Source: Rheum nobile (Eukaryota; Streptophyta; Magnoliopsida; Caryophyllales; Polygonaceae). From it: a stretch of DNA of 64,000 bases. Under the pieces are notes generated by a model. That model was not told the origin of the DNA and did not search any database. It was given only the letters and a program-made list of their open reading frames with translations. Positions 56,280-64,000 of this stretch are shown here, piece by piece (the first letter of the stretch is position 1; each line of letters opens with the position of its first letter). Position numbers and translations under genes: made by a program. The stretch lies in NCBI GenBank assembly GCA_027886185.1, contig WOAB01000619.1:9610001-9674000 (forward strand). Direction: 5' to 3'.

Positions 56280-57290
56280 TCTTTATTTAAACTATTTATT
56301 ATTAACTTAAAGTTTTAAATTTGATTTTATATAAGTTAAAATTAAAAATTAAAGTTTGAGTGTTTATGCTAAAGTTTTTTCTTATTAAGTTATAAGATTA
56401 AGTTTAATATTTCTCAGTTAAAATTACAAGCTAATTTTTTTTATTAAGTTAAAATTTTTAGTATACCCTAATATTATTAGGTTTAGTGTTAGAATTATAA
56501 TTTATTTTTTTTAGTTATAAGTTTTTTTTCAACCGTCGAGTTGGCTTGGACAGGTCCGGACCGGGTCAATATCGGGTGAAACCACCAGTTCTGGAAGGTG
56601 ACTTGTTCGTGAACCGGGGCCACCATACTACTACACAATTAGTAGTAGTATGCTTAATACTACTCAAATATGTAGTAGTATGCGTACTCCTACGCATTGA
56701 GTAGTAGTATAGAGGGTATATTTATAAAAAAGTTATGGGTATGAATATGAACCCGTTCCTAAATATACCACCTATGTTATATATTGACATATATATATAT
56801 ATATCTTATGGATAGTTTAATCGAATATTAATACTAGAATGGAATAGATCAACCAATATCTAGTAGGTATAGTGGGTATAAGCGTTAGGCTTTTTAAGTC
56901 GAGTTTTTCTAGCGGTGTGTATGGAACAATTAGCGTTGGGAGAGTCCATCCTACTAAAAGGTGGTCAACCAAAACTCGATTTGGATATAGAGTGATAAAT
57001 AGTTATTCGAATTGCGTGAAGGATCGAAAAAGAATGGAATAAATCAAATAAGGACAAACATTTATATATGAACGTGGAAATGATGAACAATATAAAATAT
57101 ATGAACATATAATATAAGAGTGCGGTTCCTGTGAGTACGGATTGTAGGGAATAAAGTGCGGAATTTTCCAAGTCGTTGGATGCGGAGCATGGAAGGCTTG
57201 GATTGTGCCACGTCAGTGAGGTGGGGCAAGACTAAAAGAAAGCGCGCGCGTCCTATTCTCTCTTTTAGAGTGGCACTGGATGTAATTAAG
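56280..57290. other. AT-rich unassigned region with small hairpins
   Basis: Mostly AT-rich sequence without supported genes. At 56624-56710 short inverted repeats of CATACTACTAC / GTAGTAGTATG occur: the first is a perfect 11-bp stem with a 7-base loop, followed by ATACTACT...AGTAGTAT and a third GTAGTAGTAT. From 56711 to 57290 nothing is recognised. Confidence 0.6.
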
Positions 57291-57531
57291 TGAAATAGTC
57301 TACCCTCCCCAAACCTGAACAAAACAACATCTCGCTCTCTGTTCATTCAGAATCATTCTTCTCAGACACTCTTCCTCAAACACTCTCAAAGGCAAACGAA
57401 CGACTCCCAATTCAACTCTCTTTTGTCTCCAAATCTCTTCCAAAATCATTTTCCATCTGCCACAAACTCAAAAGGTCTCGCAAATCTGCACAGAAGAACA
57501 TCCGAAAAGAACAAAATCGAAGAAGTAAAAC

Positions 57532-57600
57532 ATGGCGAAAGGAGGGAACGATTCCAAAGGAAAACAAAAATCATCAAAAAAAAAGGAAAAGCATCGAAAG
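57532..57600 (+). CDS. Possible first exon of an unrecognised host gene
   Basis: A pyrimidine-rich leader with CAAACACTCTCAAAGG-type sequence (57290-57480) precedes ATG at 57532. The exon encodes 23 residues, MAKGGNDSKGKQ followed by a Lys-rich stretch ending KHRK, and ends at a good donor (AAAG then GTAAAC at 57601). The composition suggests a basic N-terminal tail. No convincing second exon was found before the hAT-like element at 58013. It may be a real gene whose later exons lie far away, or a fragment. I do not recognise the protein. Confidence 0.3.
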
Positions 57601-58012
57601 GTAAACAAAATCACGACTACATCCCTGAAATTTTCATTACTGTGCTTTTGTTGTGCTCGGATTTGGCCTTTGTGTGCTTGAATTTGGCCTTTGTTTGCTG
57701 GGTTTGAGCGTTTATGTGTTTGGATTTTAGCGTTTGTGTACTCAAATTTGGAGTTTGTGTGCTCGGAGTTAGGGGTCATCTTGCATGCAATTGTAGTTTT
57801 TTGTGAATCTACGTATCTAGGGTTCAAATATTGTGAAACTGAATTGTTCACATATCATCTGAAAGGTCAGAGAGAGCGTTTGAGGCTGTATGACATGCCT
57901 TTATATTATTGAATAGATCCCAAGCAACATGTTCTTGCGGTTAGATTACAAATATGGCAATTCCATAGTTTTCGCTAGTCAATATATTTGTATGATCTTT
58001 ATTATGTATAAG
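57601..58012 (+). other. Intron-like unassigned sequence
   Basis: T/G-rich sequence with repeated TTTGTGTGCT-like phrases; no supported exon. The last eight bases (58005-58012, TGTATAAG) are the left target duplication of the hAT-like element. Confidence 0.35.
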
Positions 58013-58521
58013 TAGACTTGGCAATCGGGTCGGGTTTGGGTTTTGGTCAACCGGGTTTCGAATAAATCGGGTTCTGATCAACCGGGTCGTTAACAAGTAC
58101 GAGTTGGTTAGGTCGGGTCATGCCGGGTTTGGTGCCGGTTCGGGTCGATCCTACGGGTCCAAAATGTCAGCTTTTTTAATGATTTTTTACAATAATTTTT
58201 ATAATAAAATCTAAATTTTAATAATAAAATATTATTTTTAATAATTAAATAATATTTTTCATAATAAAATAATAATAACATAATCAATATTATATCACTA
58301 TTTAGTAAAAAGTAGTATAATATTTATTATAAATGATGTAATACATATGATTTGGTCGAGTCAGTTAACCCAATGGGTCGGGTCATATCAAACCCAAAAA
58401 TTTTCGAGTCATCGGGTTCGGGTCTTTCTTGACTCATTAATTTTCAGATCGGGTCTCAACCCTAAAAATATCAGGCGGGTCGGGTTGGGTTGTCGAGTCG
58501 GGTCATGTTTTGCCAGGTCTA
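58013..58521. mobile_element. hAT-like non-autonomous element 2
   Basis: Starts TAGACTTGGCAATCGGGTCG and ends TTTTGCCAGGTCTA (inverted terminal repeat), flanked by the perfect 8-bp duplication TGTATAAG (58005-58012, 58522-58529). Like element 1 it has GGGTCGGGT-rich ends and an AT-rich centre and no coding capacity; same superfamily, different length. Confidence 0.9.
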
Positions 58522-58910
58522 TGTATAAGGTAATACTCTTCACGCAAGAGAGAAGATTAGAAGTACAAGTATTTGTGTTTTTATATGACTTAGTTACAAA
58601 AACTTCTAATAATTATCAAATGTTTGCATATAATTGTCACTTATCTGAATAATTTTTCATTCCTTGATGTCCCTGTACACACCTCTTAAGAGATTGAGTT
58701 CCTGCAATTGTACTTTGTGACAATAGAATCTTTTATAAGTTCAATTCATATTATAGATTAGAGTGTGTTGATGGACATGGAACTGATGTGGAACTTTTGT
58801 ATGTTGTGATGCGTGCACATGGTTGCATCAAAGATTAACCATTTGGTTTAATTCATTATGAACTGATTTTGTTGTTTGCAGCTTACATTCTGTAATTTAT
58901 TTCTTGGCGA

Positions 58911-59183
58911 GTTATGTATAGGAGTGCTTTAATAAGATCTGTCTATGCATAATTAAGTTAATATGTGCATAAACAAATCTTCACAAAAATAACTTAATTG
59001 AATTGATTTCTAGAGTGCATGAATTATATATAGCAGTGCTTTAAGAAAAGTTGTATGTGCATAATTAAGATTTATCTGTGCATAAACAAAATCTTCCATC
59101 AAAAAGACTTTATTGAATTGATTTCTAAAGTGCATGAATTATGTATAGAAGTGCTTTAATAAGAGTTGTCTGTGCATAATTAA
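58911..59183 (+). repeat. Diverged tandem repeat, unit about 118 bp
   Basis: About 2.3 units containing AGTGCTTTAATAAGA, GTGCATAATTAA, GTGCATAAACAAA and AATTGATTTCTA recur in order from 58911, 59028 and 59146. Non-coding; 58530-58910 holds nothing recognised. Confidence 0.8.
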
Positions 59184-59239
59184 CGAAGGCTCTTGGTACA
59201 CTCCAAATTTTGTCTTCGTACACTACACTTTGAAATGCA

Positions 59240-59472
59240 ACAATATTGCTTAACCAAGATACTAGCGTTTCCGTGTAAAATCTACCCAGAAATCTGATAT
59301 TATGTACTATAACGAAACACAGGTATTTGGCTTAAGCAAAATACATGCGTTTACGTTATTATTTTTTTATTCGAAACGCAGGATCCCTGCTTAAGCGGGA
59401 TTCCTGCGTTTCGCTTTTTTTTTTGAAAGCGAAACGCAGGATCCTTGCTTAAGCAAAGATCCAGCGTTTTGT
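59240..59472. repeat. Array of hairpins centred on GCTTAAGC
   Basis: Four successive inverted repeats share the plan AAACGCAGG(A)T...GCTTAAGC...AT(C)CTGCGTTT. The second (59372-59413) is strongest: CGAAACGCAGGA pairs with TCCTGCGTTTCG, with TCCC/GGGA continuing the stem around TGCTTAAGC. Others are near 59243-59275 (weak), 59316-59352 and 59430-59470. They lie directly upstream of the ORF at 59657 and may be a transposon terminal structure. Confidence 0.8.
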
Positions 59473-59656
59473 CTTCTTCTTTAAGTGAAACGCGGGCTCA
59501 GCATTTCGTCTTCTTCTTCCTCCTTCCTAGGTTTTGCGCCGCCCCCTAAACCCAGAAATCGCCTTCTTTTTCTTCCTCCTCCTTCTTCTTCCTCCTTCTT
59601 CTTCTTCCTAGATTTCGATTCATCCCCCCCTCCTCTATTTGAATCTGCAAAAAACA

Positions 59657-60127
59657 ATGGATTTGGGGCAAAAATCTGGTGCCGGAGACGAAGACAGTGG
59701 CCGGAGACGAAGACAGCCGGTGGCTCCTTCATCATCTTCTCCGGCGGAAACAGACCCGGATTCCGCTCCTCTAGCGTTGACCGAAGGTACGCCGACATCA
59801 AACGCGAGCTTGGCTGGCGGCGGTGGGGCTGACGGAGTCGCGGGTGTCGGAGCCGACATTTTGGAGTTGAAGGAGAGGCAGAAGCTCGACGAGGCAGTGG
59901 CTGAGGCGGTGGGGCTGACGTTGGAAGCGTTTTTCGGCGTCTCTACTGGAGGTGCGGTTAAAAAAGTAGCTGCCGGAAAAGCTTCGGTCGCTGGAAAAGC
60001 TTCGATCGCCGGGAAAAATGGCACTACCGGAAAAAATGTTGCTGCAGTCGGCGATGGTGGCAGAGAGGTTGCTCCGGTTACCCGAAAACGCGGGAAAGGC
60101 GGCGATGCGGTGAAGTCTCGGAAGTAG
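59657..60127 (+). CDS. Hypothetical Ala/Gly-rich basic protein
   Basis: An uninterrupted 156-residue frame from the first ATG (MDLGQKSGAGDEDSGRRRRQ) to TAG at 60125-60127. The N-terminal half is acidic and Ser/Pro/Ala-rich. A short helical segment ADILELKERQKLDEAVAEAV follows, then Gly/Ala-Lys repeats (AAGKASVAGKASIAGKNG) and a basic tail TRKRGKGGDAVKSRK. I do not recognise a domain. Local GC content is far above the surrounding AT-rich sequence. Same strand as the PMD pseudogene 1 kb downstream; it could be a companion ORF of the same mobile unit, or a first exon. Confidence 0.4.
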   Translation: MDLGQKSGAGDEDSGRRRRQPVAPSSSSPAETDPDSAPLALTEGTPTSNASLAGGGGADGVAGVGADILELKERQKLDEAVAEAVGLTLEAFFGVSTGGAVKKVAAGKASVAGKASIAGKNGTTGKNVAAVGDGGREVAPVTRKRGKGGDAVKSRK

Positions 60128-61157
60128 CGCAAGGTAGCCTCTTCGTCTACCGTACCAGATGCGCCGGTAGTCTCTTCTTCTACCGTACCTGATATTCGAC
60201 ATGTAAATTTAAAATTTTAAAATGTGTTTAGAAGGATATAAATATCGAATGCATGATTTATGATTGCGTAAATTAAATGTAATGCATGCATAAGTTATAC
60301 CGAATGCATGATTTTGATAGCATGAATTATATCGAATGCATGATAGCGTAAATTTTAAAATATATCGCATGATAGCATAAATTATATATAATGCATGCAT
60401 AAATTATATATAATGCATGCATAAATTTTAAATTTGGAATAAATTTTAAAATGTGTTTAGAAGGATATAAATTAAATAATATTATGATCGCATAAGTTAT
60501 ACCGAATGCATGATTTTGATAGCATGAATTATATCGAAATGCATGAATTAATATTGTATGAATTATATTGCATATTTATGATAGGATGAATTAATCGAAT
60601 GCATGAATTATATGAAATGCATGGATTTAGTCTGGAAAATAACGCATGAATTACCAAAATATTATGATTCTGCGATATGATTTAGGAAATATAAATTAAA
60701 TAACAATTACCAAAATAATAATTAATTTAGCAAATAATTTATTTAGAATAGAAATTAAATAAATTTAAGAATAAAGAATATGAATATTACTGTCCAATAG
60801 AAATTATTGTTTATATAAAAACAATTAGAATTAGAAATTAAAATATTATTAATAATTATTAAGAATTAACAAATAATTAAAACATAAAAATATGAAATAA
60901 TAACGAGGGATCCAATCAAAATAAAACATAAAAATAAAAATTAGAAATTAAAACCTTGTCGTCCGAAGATAACGATATGATTTAGGAAATTTGATAATTA
61001 ATTTACAAAATAATTTATTTAGAATAGAAATTAAATAAATGTCAAAATAAAGAATATGAAGATTATTGTCCAATCTAAATTATTGTCTATATAAAAACAA
61101 ATAGAATTAGAAATTAAAACATTATTAATAATTATTAAGAATTAACAAATAATTAAA
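60128..61157. repeat. AT-rich region with ATGCAT repeats and a direct duplication
   Basis: From 60200 to 60660 phrases such as GAATGCATGA, TGATAGCATGAATTATATCG and TAATGCATGCATAA recur many times. From 60675 to 60890 and from 60974 to 61157 a diverged direct repeat occurs (TTATTTAGAATAGAAATTAA, AATAATTATTAAGAATTAAC). No coding potential; it may be an intron or promoter of the downstream gene. Confidence 0.75.
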
Positions 61158-63842
61158 ATGAAGGGCATATTGGAGGCGTGCGGCGGATCTGTTAGGCCGA
61201 AGCTTCGTCGTCCTCGTAAGCCCAAAGAACGAGGGATCACAACTTCTGCACGACGCGGTTTTCCATCTCAGCTAAGCAGACAACTAGACGCTGCATTACA
61301 GAGAGATGTCGGGCTGCCCGAGTATCATCCGACCGAGTCTGCTGAGCCCGAGGATCATCCGACCGAGTCTGAGTCGTCATCTTCGGACGACGAGGTCGAT
61401 ATTGTCCAGGAGGAGTACACCTATTCCCCAGTTTTTGAGGCGACGGAGCAAGGCTGGCACGAGACATTCGAGCCCCCCACAAACGCTGATGGACTTGATG
61501 CTATGGATACGGACGACATGCCGCCTCCTCTTGCGACGCAGATTTCTGAGCCACCTTCTCCCCCACCTGAGGCAGAGGGGCCACCCATTATCGAGCTTGT
61601 TGCCCCCCCTGCTGCTCCTCCTGCTGCCCGTATACCTCTAGGGTAGAAGGGGAACTGGATGCCAGGAGGTCCTCGTTCGAGAGACCTGATCCCATCCTAT
61701 CCTACCCACATCGCACCCCTTTTATGGATGGCGACGCAGGGGTAGCCGTGGACATATTGAATCCCCCAGTACAATTCCCCTCGCATCGGGATCCAGTACG
61801 TATAAAAATTTCATTTGAAATTTTTAAATATTTAAAAAACCAATAAAATAAAATAAATATATGCATTAATCCTAAATACAAAAAAAATTATTGTTTCAGA
61901 TGAGGAGGATCCTCAGGACCTTCGTTCGTCCTCAGCACTTTAATGGTATACATCGATATAGGACGGACGAGGATGGGTCATGGTGGACGTTGGCACAACG
62001 TAGCGGGCTGACTGCATTGCAGACGTTGGAGTTTCGACAGATGGACACGGTTCTCATATCAGCATTCGTCGAGAGGTGACATCCGGAGACCAACTCGTTC
62101 CATTTCCCCAGGGGCGAGATTACCATCACACTGCACGATGTTGTGCAGATTCTGCGGATTCAGATTGACGGTGCTGCCGTGATTTCTTCTATGCCTGATG
62201 CTGCGATGTGGGAGGCCTTGGGGCACCGATTTTGGGGGTGGAGCCGCGTATTGCTGAGGTGACTGGGATAGGTAAAAAATCGATATTATAACAAATAATT
62301 TATTAATATTAATGAAAAAATAACCGAGTTATGCATAAAAAACAATATATGGATTTTCTAAACAACCGGCAGTTATGGAACTAACAAGATGTTGAAGGAT
62401 CGGGCTACAGAGTTATACAAAGCCGAGGAGAGGTGACATTCTGTTGTTTTTTAAATAATATTAAATTAAGAAAATTAGTATAGTTTTTTTTTAAATATAA
62501 TGTTAAATAATATTCGTTCTTTACAGGAACGAGCATCACATAGCTACGTTGTATCTTGCGATGCTAGTGAGTTGTACCCTCTTCGTTGACAAGTCGGGGA
62601 TGAAATGCAAGCCTGGTATTTTAGCGGTCCTCCTTGATCACGACAAGACTGGAGGGTACGCATGGGGAGTCGTTACCCTGGCGTACCTATACCGCCAGTT
62701 AGGTAAGGCGTCGCGAGGTCAAGCAGCTTCTATTGCCGGTTGTACGCTTCTGCTGAATGTAACCTATCTCATTCAACTCCATTTGTCTTACGCTTACACC
62801 GAGAAAATGTAACATTGATTTATTTCAGTCTTGGATTCGGGCCTACTTTCACGCTTTTCGAGGTCATGCGTCTTCCGATCCTGAGGCTCTACGTGACAGT
62901 CGTGCGGCTGTATGTGATGGTGTAGAGGCACCGTAGGGCTCGGATTCGCAGCGTCTGATCAACCTACGACGGGTCCTTGATCAGTACAGATATGCAGATG
63001 TATGTTACATTATTTGTAATTAAGTATTTCCTTCGACATGATACATTTGTCTGACGTTCTCAATATCTTACAGGTTCGCTAGATGCCCTGGGGGCAGTTG
63101 GACTTTGACTCCCCGAGTCTCGCTCCATCGAGGTTTCAGGGATTGATTGAGTGCTTTGATATCCGCGAGCTATACCTGCCTGATAGAGTTCTGCGTCAGT
63201 TTGGTTGTACGCAGGGCATACCAGACGCGCCCCCTACTCCTACCGTAGTTGTATGTGCCTCGAGTCTTCATGGGAGTTACACCGTTGTTTTCTCGGATGA
63301 TGCATGTCAGTGGGGAGCTGATCCGAGGCCGATGATAGAGCTCGGTGACATGCCTGACGCCGGTTTCCCTTGGGATTGTCAGCCAGAGTATCTGGACTGG
63401 TGGGAGCGGATGTCTCATCCATATCTAGATTATCGATCACCTAGGCAGGATCCTTCAGCACCAGCACCAGTAGACGATGACGTGCCTCTTCCGCCACCGC
63501 TTCCTAGCGACCTGATCATGGTATGTTATTTTGCATTAATTTCTTTATGTCATTACATATGTGTATCTAATAACATTTTTTATTTGAAAATAGTATAACC
63601 AGGTGGTATCAGCTGAGTTGAGGGTGTATGCTCTAGAGAGAGCTGGCCTTCCTGACGACGTACGAGAGGAGCTAATGGATTTTGCGTTGCGTATGGTGGG
63701 TGTAAGGCCGCTTCGTCCTCCTCCCATTCCACGTGGTACGCCTCCTCCTCCTGAGCCTGTTTTCCAGGATTCTGTATATGAGGAGGGATCTGGTAGTAGG
63801 GCACATGAGCAGCCTGGAGATAGAGGCCCTCAGGCAGATTAG
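61158..63842 (+). pseudogene. Plant mobile domain (PMD, MAIN-like) gene, decayed
   Basis: Segments of a PMD protein appear in order. An acidic Ser/Pro-rich N-terminus starts MKGILEACGGSVRPKLRRPR (61158). It is followed by MPGGPRSRDLIPSYPTHIAP, then the PMD core (WWTLAQRSGLTALQTLEF, HPETNSFHFPRGEITITLHD), YLAMLVSCTLFVDKSG with YAWGVVTLAYLYRQLGKASR (62549-62758), SWIRAYFHAF after a GT-AG intron (62759-62828), FQGLIECFDIRELYLPDRVL (63083 on), and a Pro-rich C-terminus ending GDRGPQAD at 63842. In-frame stops occur at 61644, 62077 (at a usual Trp), 62936 and just before 63083 (at a usual Trp). PMD proteins occur both as host silencing/meristem factors and as passengers of transposons; this one looks like a dead passenger. 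Confidence 0.8.
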
Positions 63843-64000
63843 TTATTTCGTAGGACACGTGGATTGTATGTATTTTGGATATCTTTTTTGTAATGTAATT
63901 AATTCATATTTTTGAACAAATGGCGTAAGATAGCCCAAATGGGCCCAATATCGGATTTGGGCCCAATATAGGCCCAAGTAGGCTCAAACGGCCATAAAAT
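63843..64000. other. No feature seen
   Basis: Contains repeated GGCCCAAT-type motifs (GGGCCCAATATCGG, GGGCCCAATATAGGCCC), which resemble plant promoter GCCCA elements, but no gene can be assigned before the window ends. Confidence 0.4.

Noticed and set aside
59481..60202. Minus-strand frames of 100-165 residues
   Set aside because: Low-complexity shadows of the GC-rich ORF at 59657-60127.

Overview
The window looks like a transposable-element graveyard in a flowering-plant nuclear genome, probably a eudicot. The evidence is plant-type LTR retrotransposons (SIRE-like and other Ty1/copia, Tat-like and other Ty3/gypsy), an L1-type LINE, a Cassandra-like miniature element carrying 5S rRNA sequence, CACTA, hAT and Helitron remains, and GT-AG intron-bearing fragments of plant genes. 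I see no complete, intact host gene. Almost every coding region carries stops, frameshifts or deletions.

Layout. 1-4135 is one copy of a segmental duplication (second copy 35723-40975). It holds a Helitron-like 5' end and, on the minus strand, the 3' LTR and accessory ORF of a SIRE-like element (called SIRE-A here). 4163-7140 is a candidate CACTA element enclosing the last exons of a La-related protein 6 (LARP6) gene. 7340-13511 is a + strand SIRE-A derivative with both LTRs, an AAGAA target-site duplication (TSD) and two large internal deletions. 13517-15108 is the 3' part of a gypsy-type LTR with a 15-bp minisatellite. 15540-about 20514 is a decayed copia element with only its 3' LTR. 20621-20960 is an LTR piece of a second SIRE family (SIRE-B), followed by a minus-strand LINE (20961-25146) and an unassigned stretch to 26977. 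26978-31738 is a truncated Tat-like gypsy element with an out-of-frame 568-bp tandem duplication in gag, fused directly to the 3' end of a SIRE-B element (31739-35997) that contains a Cassandra-like element.

35998-53284 is a Helitron-like unit carrying the first two exons of a B-type cyclin gene. A full-length minus-strand SIRE-A (36478-52906, TSD CCATC, about 10 kb without insertions) landed in it. That SIRE-A was in turn hit by a solo LTR of a third SIRE-like family (39401-40512, TSD GTCTT) and by a gypsy element lacking most of pol (44155-49464, TSD TGTTC). 53285-55518 has a Cassandra fragment and another gypsy LTR 3' part. 55519-59650 holds two hAT-like non-autonomous elements with 8-bp TSDs, degenerate repeats and one possible host first exon. 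59240-63842 has a hairpin array, a small unknown ORF and a decayed plant mobile domain (PMD) gene.

How the parts relate. The SIRE-A copies share one plan: LTR, initiator-Met-tRNA primer site, gag with two zinc knuckles, pol in another frame, a downstream accessory ORF behind its own TATA box, polypurine tract, LTR. The nesting order (Helitron, then SIRE-A, then gypsy and solo LTR) can be read from the TSDs. All boundaries with TSDs were read directly from the sequence. Family names rest on recognised motifs, not on database searches.
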